This document shows, piece by piece, positions 1-7,378 of a stretch of 12,788 bases of DNA. The notes under the pieces were generated by a model that did not search any database, was not told the origin of the DNA, and saw only the letters and a list, made by a program, of their open reading frames with translations. The translations under genes were made by a program, and so were the position numbers. Position 1 is the first letter of the stretch; every line of letters begins with the position of its first letter. This DNA comes from an uncultured Limnohabitans sp. (GTDB lineage: Bacteria; Pseudomonadota; Gammaproteobacteria; Burkholderiales; Burkholderiaceae_C), in contig NZ_CALBEX010000308.1 of assembly GCF_937889215.1 (NCBI RefSeq), positions 1-12,788 of the forward strand, read 5' to 3'.

Positions 1-26
1 CACAGCTTTGCGGTGGGGTGCTCTTG

Positions 27-1040
27 ATGAAAATAGCGGTCGTTGGTGCAGGCGCGATTGGTGGTTATTTGGGTGCCAGGCTCTCTGCTGCGGGTGAAGA
101 CATCACCTTCATCGCGCGCAACCGCAATCTGGCGGCGATTCAGGCTAACGGCTTTCGCCTCATCCTGGAAGACGGAAGTGCGCTTCATGCACCTGCGGCC
201 AAAGCCGTGGAGCGCATGTCAGACGCCGGCGTGCAAGACGTGGTGTTGCTCACCGTCAAAGCCCATCAAGTGGTCGACCTGCTGCCAGAGCTTGGCGCAC
301 TGTTGGGGCCCAAGACACTGCTGGTGACCATGATCAACGGTATTCCCTGGTGGTACTTTCAAAAACTGGAAGGGGCCTATGCCGGGCGCAGCCTGGAGAG
401 CGTAGACCCCGCCGGAAAATTAGCGCAAGCGATTGCGCCTGAGCACATCATCGGCAGCGTCGTCTATCCGGCAGCTGAGCTGATCGAGCCGGGTGTCGTG
501 CGGGTCATTGAAGGCAACCGCTTCACACTGGGGGAGCTCGATGGCAGTCGCAGTGAACGTATCGAGGCGCTTTCTCAAGCGATGATGCGCGCTGGCTTCA
601 AGGCCCCTGTGTCCAAAGATATCCGCAGCGAAATTTGGCTCAAGCTTTGGGGCAATCTGAGTTTCAACCCCATCTCTGCTCTGACCCATGCGACGCTGGA
701 AGACATCTGCACCTTCGGTCCGTCGCGCGAGTTGGCTGCCAACATGATGTCGCAAGCGCAAAGTGTTGCCGAAAAACTGGGGGTGCAATTCAAGGTGTCG
801 CTCGACAAACGCATTGCAGGCGCGCAGGCGGTTGGCGCGCACAAAACATCCATGCTGCAAGACGTGGAAGCCGGTCGCGCTTTGGAGCTCAATGCGCTGG
901 TGGGCTCGGTCGTTGAATTGGGACGCATCACCGGAACGCCAACGCCAACCATCGACGCCATTTATGCTGCCACGCAACTGCTGGCCCACACGATGGCCCA
1001 GCACAAAGGCCGTCTGCAGCTTCTACCCGTATCGGTTTGA
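27..1040 (+). CDS. panE: 2-dehydropantoate 2-reductase (ketopantoate reductase) family protein
   Basis: This cytosolic NADPH-dependent oxidoreductase family reduces ketopantoate to pantoate in pantothenate/CoA synthesis. The 337-aa product opens with a Rossmann nucleotide-binding motif, GAGAIGG at residues 7-13. Family landmarks follow: VKAHQ around K78, NG at 104-105, the catalytic-lysine helix EIWLKLWGN with K206 and N210, and the C-terminal HKTSMLQDVEAGR...E stretch (272-287), where E287 fits the substrate-binding acid. Length is slightly above that of the E. coli enzyme. I chose ATG at 27 because MKIAVVGAGAIGG is the normal family N-terminus; a GTG at 18 would add only three residues. The 3' end overlaps the convergent hydrolase gene by 18 bp. 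Many genomes carry paralogues of this family with unknown 2-keto-acid substrates, and the catabolic setting allows that here, so the panE symbol is family-level. Confidence 0.88.
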   Translation: MKIAVVGAGAIGGYLGARLSAAGEDITFIARNRNLAAIQANGFRLILEDGSALHAPAAKAVERMSDAGVQDVVLLTVKAHQVVDLLPELGALLGPKTLLVTMINGIPWWYFQKLEGAYAGRSLESVDPAGKLAQAIAPEHIIGSVVYPAAELIEPGVVRVIEGNRFTLGELDGSRSERIEALSQAMMRAGFKAPVSKDIRSEIWLKLWGNLSFNPISALTHATLEDICTFGPSRELAANMMSQAQSVAEKLGVQFKVSLDKRIAGAQAVGAHKTSMLQDVEAGRALELNALVGSVVELGRITGTPTPTIDAIYAATQLLAHTMAQHKGRLQLLPVSV

Positions 1041-1787
1041 CAAAGTGCCGATGCCGTCGATCAGCACCTCCACCGTGGCACCAGCCTTCATCGGCAAAAC
1101 ACCGAGCGACGTGCCGCAGTAAATGAGATCTCCTGGCTCCAGCGTCATGTCGTGCGAGAGGTGGGACACGATCTGCGCCGGACTGAAAAACATGTCGCTG
1201 AAGGAGTAGTTCTGACGCTCCCGGCCGTCCACCAGCGTGCGCAGTTGGCCACTCGCGGCATCGAAATCGGTGTCAATCACCGGCCCGAAGGCCGCAAAGC
1301 CGTCAAAGCTTTTGGCCCGCGTCCATTGGGGGAACGAAGCGTCGCGGTGAAGTAGCTCCAGCGCCGTGACATCGTTGCCGCAGGTATAGCCAAAAATGTG
1401 TTGGGGCGCATCCTGCACACTGACGTGGCGCGCAGTGGTGCCAATCACCAGTACCAGTTCGCCCTCAAACACCACACGCCCGGGGTAGCTCGATGGCACT
1501 GGAATCGCTTGGTGGTGGCCCGCTGCTGCGCCGGGTGATTTCAAAAAATAAAGGGGTTCTGTGGGTGCCGACCAACCATTCTTTTCTGCGGCAGCCCGGA
1601 AGTTGTTCCATAGCCCGATGATTTTTCCTGGCGCGCACGGGGGCAACCATTGCAAGCCGTCAGCCGCCACGGTGTTGCCGGTCGGCTTAAAGGCTTCAAA
1701 CAGGGTGCCGCCATGCTCATGAACCGTCTGCTGCTCCAGCACACCTGTCATCACCTTGCCATCAAGTAAGTACCTCAACCACCGCAT
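1023..1787 (-). CDS. Fumarylacetoacetate hydrolase (FAH) family protein
   Basis: The predicted 254-aa cytosolic protein belongs to the FAH / 2-hydroxyhepta-2,4-diene-1,7-dioate isomerase superfamily. These enzymes cleave or isomerise C-C bonds in diketo acids, often late in aromatic-compound breakdown. Visible landmarks are GKIIGLWNNF (54-63), YFLKSPGA (80-87), the metal-binding FEGE (107-110) with GNDV (137-140), and the C-terminal GDLIYCGTSLGV (219-230). The His of the usual N-Y-x-x-H-A dyad region is not present: this protein reads NNFRAAAEKNG. The hydrolase or decarboxylase role is therefore uncertain. I chose ATG at 1787 because a good Shine-Dalgarno, AAGGGAG, sits just upstream (complement of 1794-1800). 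The open frame reaches 1943, but the added residues look non-homologous. It is divergent from the NitT/TauT operon and convergent with the reductase gene. Substrate unknown. Confidence 0.87.
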   Translation of the reverse strand: MRWLRYLLDGKVMTGVLEQQTVHEHGGTLFEAFKPTGNTVAADGLQWLPPCAPGKIIGLWNNFRAAAEKNGWSAPTEPLYFLKSPGAAAGHHQAIPVPSSYPGRVVFEGELVLVIGTTARHVSVQDAPQHIFGYTCGNDVTALELLHRDASFPQWTRAKSFDGFAAFGPVIDTDFDAASGQLRTLVDGRERQNYSFSDMFFSPAQIVSHLSHDMTLEPGDLIYCGTSLGVLPMKAGATVEVLIDGIGTLSNRYG

Positions 1788-2175
1788 CGCAAGCTCCCTT
1801 TGTATTGGCCACATTGCAGTGTAAACAATCCGATGGTCTCCAGCCTCCAAGCTTTGAACGCCAGGCTGCACCCTGTGCACCCTGGGCAAGCTGGGCCAAG
1901 TGTGCGATGGCGTGAGTGCTTGAGTGGTTTTGCGCTGAAACAAGAATGGCTAGTCGCGGGTTTTTGTCAGGGCTCGCACAAGACCCGATCTGAAGCATCC
2001 GATCTGGTGTCGCTGACATTTTTAAACCTGTCGCCCGAGTGATAAAACGGCCTGTGCCTGCGGGTATGCCCGGATTTAAGGGCGGCTGTGTGTCGCTAAC
2101 ATTGGTTCTTCAAGTCCATCACGGTCTTGGCTCAACAACACTGGGGCATCACGCCACCATCGACGGAGACACACC
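1788..2175. promoter_or_regulatory. Divergent intergenic region between FAH gene and NitT/TauT-type operon
   Basis: This 388-bp stretch contains no convincing gene; the short open frames in it lack a ribosome site and coding character. It should hold the promoters for the FAH gene (leftward) and the transport operon (rightward), though no convincing -35/-10 pair could be picked by eye. It contains a 14-bp near-exact direct repeat (2007-2020 and 2090-2103), a 7-bp direct repeat CGATCTG (1986-1992 and 2000-2006), and a short inverted repeat CGGG-TATG-CCCG (2061-2072). The last 11 bp include the GGAG ribosome site (2165-2168) of the binding-protein gene. Confidence 0.55.
2007..2103. repeat. Direct repeat GTGTCGCTRACATT, two copies 83 bp apart
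   Basis: Copy 1 is GTGTCGCTGACATT at 2007-2020 and copy 2 is GTGTCGCTAACATT at 2090-2103, matching at 13 of 14 positions. The start-to-start distance of 83 bp is close to eight helical turns, so both copies would face the same side of the DNA. Both lie upstream of the binding-protein start at 2176. A pair of activator or repressor sites is the natural reading, but no regulator gene is in view and chance cannot be excluded. Confidence 0.4.
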
Positions 2176-3201
2176 ATGCAAAGACGACACCTGATTGCCG
2201 GCGGCCTCGCCGCAGCCGCACTGCCCTCATTGGCCTTGGCCCAAGGGATTGAAAAAACCAAGGTCAGCATTGCCGTGGGTGGCAAGAATCTGTTTTATTA
2301 CTTGCCGCTGACCGTCGCTGAACAACTGGGCTACTTCAAGCAAGAGGGCTTGGACCTGACCATTGTTGACTTTGCAGGCGGGTCGCGTGCCTTGCAGGCG
2401 GTGGTGGGTGGCAGCGCCGACATCGTGTCCGGCGCTTTTGAACACACGGTCAACATGCAATTCAAAGGCCAACCGATGCGCGCCTTTGTGCTGCAGGGCT
2501 TGGCGCCCCAGATCGTGCTGGGCATCAACCCCAAGACCATGCCCAACTTCAAATCGGTGGCCGATCTCAAAGGCAAAAAGATTGGTGTCACCGCGCCCGG
2601 CAGCTCGACCAATGTGCTGGCCAATTTCGTGTTGGCCAAGGCGGGGCTCAAACCCAGCGATGTCAGCTTTGTGGGGGTCGGTGCCAGCAATGGCGCGGTG
2701 GCAGCCATGCGCTCGGGCCAGATCGACGCGATCAGCAACCTCGACCCGGTGATCAGCCTGCTGCAGCGCTCAGGTGACCTGAAAATCGTCACCGACACCC
2801 GCATCGTCTCGGAGGCCGAGCAGGTGTTTGGCGGCCCTATGCCGGCAGGTTGCTTGTATTGCCCGCAGCCCTTTTTGGACAAAAACCCCAACACCGCACA
2901 GGCGATCACCAACGCCATGGTGCGGGCCAGCAAATGGATTCAACAAGCCGGTCCCGGCGACATCATCCGATTGGTGCCAGAGGCATATTTGCTGGGCGAC
3001 CGTGCGGTCTACATCGATGGCTTCCTGGCCGCTCAAAAGGCCTTGTCTCCCGATGGCCGTTTCCCGCTCAAAGGGCCCGACACAGCCTTTCGGGCGTTGG
3101 CCAGTGTGGACGCCAAACTGGGCGCTGCCCAGCTCGACCTGAATGCGGTCTACACCAACAACTTTGTTCAGAAAGCCAATGCCAAATATCCCAAGGGCTG
3201 A
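2176..3201 (+). CDS. ABC transporter substrate-binding protein, NitT/TauT (SsuA/NMT1-like) family
   Basis: The 341-aa exported binding protein captures the substrate in the periplasm and delivers it to the permease encoded two genes on. The N-terminus carries a signal sequence with adjacent arginines (QRRHLIAG, Tat-like), a hydrophobic Ala/Leu core and a likely cleavage after ALA (residue 22). The mature part shows the NMT1/SsuA pattern: FYYLPLTVAEQLGYFKQEGL, then VDFAGGSRALQAVVGGSADI, then VADLKGKKIGVTAPGSST and a later AAMRSGQIDAI segment. The ATG has a GGAG Shine-Dalgarno seven bases upstream. The stop codon is one base before the ATPase start, so the two are co-transcribed. Relatives bind sulfonates, taurine, nitrate, pyrimidines or aromatic acids such as phthalate. 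The substrate cannot be told from sequence alone. Confidence 0.92.
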   Translation: MQRRHLIAGGLAAAALPSLALAQGIEKTKVSIAVGGKNLFYYLPLTVAEQLGYFKQEGLDLTIVDFAGGSRALQAVVGGSADIVSGAFEHTVNMQFKGQPMRAFVLQGLAPQIVLGINPKTMPNFKSVADLKGKKIGVTAPGSSTNVLANFVLAKAGLKPSDVSFVGVGASNGAVAAMRSGQIDAISNLDPVISLLQRSGDLKIVTDTRIVSEAEQVFGGPMPAGCLYCPQPFLDKNPNTAQAITNAMVRASKWIQQAGPGDIIRLVPEAYLLGDRAVYIDGFLAAQKALSPDGRFPLKGPDTAFRALASVDAKLGAAQLDLNAVYTNNFVQKANAKYPKG

Positions 3202-3202
3202 C

Positions 3203-4081
3203 ATGAACCCTAGCTCTGCGCCAAGTGAGGCCCTTGGCCTGACGCCGTCAACCGATCAAGCCCGCGGCAAAGTGCCAGCGATTGAGCTCCGTGGTGTGGC
3301 TTGCACCTTCGTCAACGCCGAAGACAGCAGCCAGCGCTACACCGCGGTTGAACAGGTGTCCTTGACCGTGGCCGATGGCGAGTTCGTCAGCGTGGTTGGA
3401 CCCACCGGTTGCGGCAAAAGCACCTTGCTCAATGTGGCCGCAGGGCTGTTGCAACCGAGCAAAGGCGAGGTGCGCATTTTTGGACAGCCGCTGGAGGGCA
3501 TCAACACCCGCGCTGGCTACATGTTCCAAAGCGAAAGCCTGATGCCCTGGCGCACCGCCTTGCAAAACGTGATGGCGGGCCTTGAGTTCCGCGGTACCCC
3601 GCCTGTTGAAGCCAAAGAGCAGGCCGAAGACTGGTTGCGCCGTGTTGGGCTGGGTGGGTTTGGGGACCGCTATCCCCATCAAATGAGTGGGGGCATGCGC
3701 AAGCGCACCAGCCTGGCGCAAACCCTGGTGATGGACCCGGACATTATTTTGATGGATGAGCCCTTTTCGGCGCTGGACATCCAGACCCGCCAGTTGATGG
3801 AAAACGAAGTGCTGGAGTTGTGGCACAGCAAGCGCAAGGCCGTGCTGTTCATTACCCACGACTTGGACGAAGCCATTGCCATGAGCGACCGGGTGGTGGT
3901 GCTCAGCGCCGGTCCTGCGGCCCGCCCGATGGGCGAATTTGCCATCGACATCGAGCGCCCACGCGATGTTGCCGAGGTCAAGATGACGCCGCGCTTCATG
4001 GCGCTGCACAAGGGCATCTGGGACGTGCTGCGCGCCGAAGTTCTCAAGGGCTATCAGCAGCAATTGCAAAAGGCGGCTTGA
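3203..4081 (+). CDS. ABC transporter ATP-binding protein, NitT/TauT (SsuB/TauB) family
   Basis: The 292-aa ATPase subunit powers the NitT/TauT-type importer from the cytoplasmic face. All nucleotide-binding motifs are present: Walker A GPTGCGKS (66-73), Q-loop glutamine in MFQSESLMPW (Q109), signature MSGGM (161-165, the usual SsuB/TauB variant of LSGGQ), Walker B IILMDE (181-186), D-loop SALD, and the switch histidine in ITHDLDEA (H219). About 25 residues precede the first core strand, and a C-terminal tail after the core is normal for the family. I chose ATG at 3203: it lies one base after the upstream stop with AAGGG as ribosome site inside the upstream gene's end. An in-frame upstream extension to 3143 would overlap the binding-protein gene in another frame. 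Expected partner is the frameshifted permease downstream. Confidence 0.94.
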   Translation: MNPSSAPSEALGLTPSTDQARGKVPAIELRGVACTFVNAEDSSQRYTAVEQVSLTVADGEFVSVVGPTGCGKSTLLNVAAGLLQPSKGEVRIFGQPLEGINTRAGYMFQSESLMPWRTALQNVMAGLEFRGTPPVEAKEQAEDWLRRVGLGGFGDRYPHQMSGGMRKRTSLAQTLVMDPDIILMDEPFSALDIQTRQLMENEVLELWHSKRKAVLFITHDLDEAIAMSDRVVVLSAGPAARPMGEFAIDIERPRDVAEVKMTPRFMALHKGIWDVLRAEVLKGYQQQLQKAA

Positions 4082-4156
4082 TCACCGCCTGGTTGCGCAC
4101 GCCCATCCTCGTTCACCCACGCGCCTGCAGCGCCTTCACCGACACAAGACCCGTTT

Positions 4157-4980
4157 ATGTGGAATTTCATCAAACCCCGAACCGCAACCTTGCGCTTTTG
4201 GCAGCTTGGCATTTTGGTGCTGCTGTTTGTGTTTTGGCACGTCATGACCAAGCCGGGCCTGATCCCGCCCTTCATGTTTGACAACGACCGACAAGCGGCT
4301 TTCTTCTTTGGAGAACCCTTGCGCATGTTTGAGCGTATTTGGATGTGGTTTGTGGTGGACCGCGACATCTACCAACACCTGGCCATCACCTTGACCGAGA
4401 CCATTTTGGCCTTTGCCATTGGTGCTAGCAGCGGCCTGGCCTGTGGTCTGTGGCTGGCCTTGTCGCCCATGGCTTCGGCCATTTTGGAGCCCTACATCAA
4501 AGCCTTGAACTCGATGCCACGCATCATCTTGGCCCCGATTTTTGCCATCTGGTTTGGCTTGGGCATAGGCTCCAAAGTGGCGCTCGGCGTGACCTTGGTG
4601 TTTTTCATCGTGTTTTTCAACGTCTACCAAGGCGTCAAGGAGGTCAGCCCCGTGGTCTTGGCCAACGCCCGCATGTTGGGCGCCAACCAGCGCCAGTTGC
4701 TGCGCCATGTCTACTTGCCCAGCGCCACCAGTTGGGTGTTCAGCTCGCTGCACACCTCGGTCTGGCCTTTGTGGGCGCGGTGGTGGGTGAATACCTGGGC
4801 TCCAGCCAAGGGGTGGGTTACCTTATCTTGCAAGCCGAGGGCATGTTCGATATCAACACCGTGATGGCGGGCATCTTGGTCCTGACCAGCTTTGCGCTGC
4901 TGCTCGACACCCTGGTCGGAAAAATCGAACATCGGCTCATGAAGTGGCAACCCAAAAGCGGCGAAACTGAAAAGCTGTGA
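4157..4980 (+). pseudogene. ABC transporter permease, NitT/TauT (SsuC/TauC) family, frameshifted
   Basis: This is the membrane subunit of the NitT/TauT-type importer, but its frame is interrupted. The ATG frame from 4157 encodes a normal permease for about 202 residues: a first membrane helix near 17-30, several further helices, and the EAA cytoplasmic loop ARMLGANQRQLLRHVYLPSA (171-190). After SSLHTSV it runs into non-homologous sequence and stops at 4864. The true C-terminus (GLAFVGAVVGEYLGSSQGVG onward, ending SGETEKL) lies in another frame and ends at 4980. Reading 4759-4762 (GGTC) twice joins the two into about 275 aa with the family sequence SVGLAFVGAVVGE, so one copy of a tandem GGTC appears missing. 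No alternative start lies between the ATPase stop (4081) and 4157, and no clear Shine-Dalgarno is seen. It could be a real inactivating mutation or a sequence/assembly error; a slippery heptamer is not visible. Confidence 0.85.
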
Positions 4981-5039
4981 GCGTTTGGTTTCCCGTGTGG
5001 GCTGAATGTCTCGCTCTTTGGACGAAACTTCCTACCAGT

Positions 5040-5061
5040 GAAAGCGGTCAGGGCTTTTTTA
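5040..5061 (+). terminator. Possible weak rho-independent terminator after the NitT/TauT operon
   Basis: A short stem AAAGC (5041-5045) pairs with GCTTT (5053-5057) around a 7-nt loop and runs into a T tract ending at 5060. It lies about 60 bp after the permease stop, in the only space between two convergent operons, and its T tract overlaps the ligase stop codon. The stem is short and weak, so termination is only suggested. Confidence 0.25.
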
Positions 5062-6702
5062 TTGCACGGTTTGTGCCCGCAATTCTCGCTTGATGATCTT
5101 GCCGTTCGGGTTGCGAGGCAAAGGATGGGCGCTGATGCGCAATGTTTCGGGCACCTTGTAATCGGCCAGCCGCTTTTCGCAAAAAAATTGCAGATTCTGC
5201 AAAGTGAAATCACTCCGCAAGGTGTGAACAACAGCATGCACCCGCTCACCTAAAACAGGACAGGCTACGCCGACGATCGCCGCTTCCACAATGCCGGGAA
5301 TTTCGAGCAAAACATTCTCAACTTCGACGCTGAAAATCTTGTACCCGCCACGGTTGATCATGTCTTTTTTGCGATCGAAAATTCTCACATAGCCTTGTGC
5401 ATCTACCGAGCCCAAATCTCCAGAGTGCCACCAACCCGCTGTCATTTCTCGTGCAGTTGCTGCGGCATCATTCCAATAGCCTTTGACCACCATGGGGCCT
5501 GATATCCAAAGTTCACCGACCACGCCGGGTGGGAGTTGGTGTCCTTGCTCGTCCATCACCAGCACTTGCGCGCAGGGCAAAACTTGTCCCACAGAGTCCA
5601 AGTGGTCGCGCGTCTTTCCCATCGGCATCAAAGTGGTGGGTGATGTCGTTTCGGTGGCACCGTAAGCATTGAGCAAGTGCAGGTGTGGCAATTTGACGGC
5701 CATCTCGTCAATGGTGGACGGCGGCATGGGAGCCCCACCAAATCCACCGATGCGCCATGAACTCAAGTTGAATTTGTCAAAGCGGGGCGACATCAATAAA
5801 AGCTTGTACATGGCTGGCACCATCAGCGTGTGGGTCATGCCCTCCATCTCGGCCATTTGCAAGAAATCATCGGCTTTGAAACTGGGCAGGATCAACAAAG
5901 CGCCACCTACACCAACCATGCTCATCAAGTTGGCAATCAATCCGGTCACATGGGTCACAGGCACCCCGAGCATGGACCGGTCATCACAACTCAAGCCCAT
6001 GCAGGTCACGTAATGCTGAACCGAGTGCAGCACATTGAAATGCGTCAACATGGCCCCCTTGGGACGCCCCGTGGTACCGGAGGTGTACAAAATGATGGCC
6101 GTGTCCTCTTCATGCACGGGTGCAACTTCTGTCAGTGGGTCAAAAGCCAAGCCTTCTTGAAATGAAAAAACGCGGCCCCATGCTGCGCTGGGTTCAGGAC
6201 AAGGCCCGTTCACAAGAGTCCATTGCCAGTCAAGGGCTTCGTCCTGTGAAGGCAAACGGTCGAGCAGATCCGCATCACAAACCACGGCTTTTGCCCCGCA
6301 GTGTTGCAATATCCAGGTCAAGCCTGCACGCTGTTCGCGCGCTCCGACGGCCACCGCGATGGCCCCCAGCCTTTGAATCGCCATGAAGGCCATCACAAAA
6401 GCCGTGCTGTTGCCTTGAAATAAAACCACCCTGCCCCCTGCGACCAGACCCGCATGTGCAAAGCACGCTGCCAGGCGTGCGGCTTGAACGTCGACTTCGC
6501 GCCATGTCAATCGCTCAGAGCCACAGACCAGGGCCAGTCGATCCGGGTGCTGAGTGACGGTGTTTTGGAGCAACTCGAAAATGCTGTGCGCTCTGTCCTT
6601 GAAAGCTTGAACTACTCTGTCGCCAAAATGCGATTCGGCCTGAACAGCGGGCAAGGGCGCACCATGCCAGACCGATGTAGTCTGTAAATTAAGTTCGGAC
6701 AT
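5059..6702 (-). CDS. AMP-dependent acyl-CoA synthetase/ligase (class I adenylate-forming enzyme)
   Basis: The 547-aa cytosolic enzyme should convert a carboxylic acid, ATP and CoA to an acyl-CoA through an acyl-adenylate. Motifs appear in order: phosphate loop YTSGTTGRPKG (206-216), aromatic/adenine-site motif NAYGATE (346-352), HSGDL with the ribose-binding aspartate (426-430), hinge FDRKKDMINRGGYKI (442-456), and the C-terminal catalytic lysine in NPNGKIIKREL (K535). Length and layout match medium-chain fatty acid, 4-coumarate or other aryl-CoA ligases; the substrate is not determinable by eye. It is the last gene of the Liv-type operon, starting 29 bp after the livF stop. No strong Shine-Dalgarno precedes ATG 6702, so translational coupling or weak initiation is possible. 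Its position suggests that it activates the imported acid. Confidence 0.92.
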   Translation of the reverse strand: MSELNLQTTSVWHGAPLPAVQAESHFGDRVVQAFKDRAHSIFELLQNTVTQHPDRLALVCGSERLTWREVDVQAARLAACFAHAGLVAGGRVVLFQGNSTAFVMAFMAIQRLGAIAVAVGAREQRAGLTWILQHCGAKAVVCDADLLDRLPSQDEALDWQWTLVNGPCPEPSAAWGRVFSFQEGLAFDPLTEVAPVHEEDTAIILYTSGTTGRPKGAMLTHFNVLHSVQHYVTCMGLSCDDRSMLGVPVTHVTGLIANLMSMVGVGGALLILPSFKADDFLQMAEMEGMTHTLMVPAMYKLLLMSPRFDKFNLSSWRIGGFGGAPMPPSTIDEMAVKLPHLHLLNAYGATETTSPTTLMPMGKTRDHLDSVGQVLPCAQVLVMDEQGHQLPPGVVGELWISGPMVVKGYWNDAAATAREMTAGWWHSGDLGSVDAQGYVRIFDRKKDMINRGGYKIFSVEVENVLLEIPGIVEAAIVGVACPVLGERVHAVVHTLRSDFTLQNLQFFCEKRLADYKVPETLRISAHPLPRNPNGKIIKRELRAQTVQ

Positions 6703-6731
6703 GGCGGGTCAAAAGCAAGGTGAAGGCCCAC

Positions 6732-7376
6732 TCATGGGATGGCATTGGCACCGCGCTCGATGAGAATTTTTTGGTCCAGCATGGAGGCTGCGTGGTTTAA
6801 CTCTGACTGCGCAATGACCACAGTCATGTCTTTGCCGCGAAGCCCGAAAATCACGTCCGACAAGCGTTGCGACAGGGCCGGGGCCACGCCTTCAAAGGGC
6901 TCGTCCAATAACAACAAGCGCGTGCCCACAGCCAGGGCACGAGCCAATGCGACCAATTTTTGTTGCCCACCCGACGGCAGCAGCGCACGGCGGTCTTTCA
7001 TGTCGTGCAACTCAGGCAAGACTGCGTACACCTTCTCTAGGCGGTCTTGGGGATGCAGGGTCTTTGAGGCCCAAACGGGAATCAAAATGTTTTCCTCCAC
7101 CGTCAGTTCTGGCACCAGCCCTCGGTCTTCAGGCATGTAGCCGATGCCCAATGCAGCTCGCGCATGAGGGGCTTGCTGGTTGAGTGGTACACCGGCCCAT
7201 TCGACATGGCCTGCAGTGGGCTTGAGGTGTCCCATGACGGTGCGCAACAACGTGGTCTTGCCCGCACCATTGCGTCCCACCAAGCCCACCATTTGACCCT
7301 GCAATACATTTAGTGAAAAACCGCGAAGCGCTTGGACCGACTGGATGGTGACATCAACAGATTCAATTTTCAACAT
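6732..7376 (-). CDS. livF: Branched-chain amino acid-type ABC transporter ATP-binding protein, LivF family
   Basis: This is one of the two ATPase subunits of a HAAT (Liv)-type importer. The 214-aa product has Walker A GRNGAGKT (34-41), the LivF-type YMPEDRGLVPELTVEENI segment (80-97), signature PSGGQ (134-138, with Pro in place of the usual Leu), Walker B LLLLDE (154-159), and AQSEL where LivF proteins usually have the EQN sequence in place of the switch histidine. It is some 20 residues shorter than typical LivF, missing part of the C-terminal tail. ATG 7376 follows the livG stop by two bases, with AAGG about nine bases upstream. It should pair with the LivG product. The name marks the family; the substrate is probably not an amino acid given the neighbouring CoA ligase. 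Confidence 0.92.
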   Translation of the reverse strand: MLKIESVDVTIQSVQALRGFSLNVLQGQMVGLVGRNGAGKTTLLRTVMGHLKPTAGHVEWAGVPLNQQAPHARAALGIGYMPEDRGLVPELTVEENILIPVWASKTLHPQDRLEKVYAVLPELHDMKDRRALLPSGGQQKLVALARALAVGTRLLLLDEPFEGVAPALSQRLSDVIFGLRGKDMTVVIAQSELNHAASMLDQKILIERGANAIP

Positions 7377-7378
7377 CT

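Noticed and set aside
420..1004. Long minus-strand open frames (194 and 128 aa) across the reductase gene
   Set aside because: They are antisense shadows of a gene with clear family motifs; no ribosome site or recognisable domain.
1981..2030. Possible TPP riboswitch upstream of an NMT1-like binding protein (CCGATCTGG resembles part of the thi box)
   Set aside because: The other conserved parts (GGGTGC, CTGAGA and the 3' helix) are absent, so the match is limited to a few bases.
1800..2042. 80-codon + strand open frame in the divergent intergenic region
   Set aside because: No Shine-Dalgarno, no recognisable domain or hydrophobic pattern, and it overlaps the expected promoter and repeat region.
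3248..4069. 273-codon minus-strand open frame across the ATPase gene
   Set aside because: Antisense shadow in GC-rich coding DNA; the + strand has all ABC ATPase motifs in order.
4136..4753. 205-codon minus-strand open frame over the permease
   Set aside because: Histidine/glutamine-rich low-quality translation typical of an antisense shadow; the + strand is a recognisable permease.
4755..4770. Programmed ribosomal frameshifting in the permease
   Set aside because: No X-XXY-YYZ slippery heptamer or strong following structure is visible at the junction, and loss of one GGTC copy explains the family sequence better.
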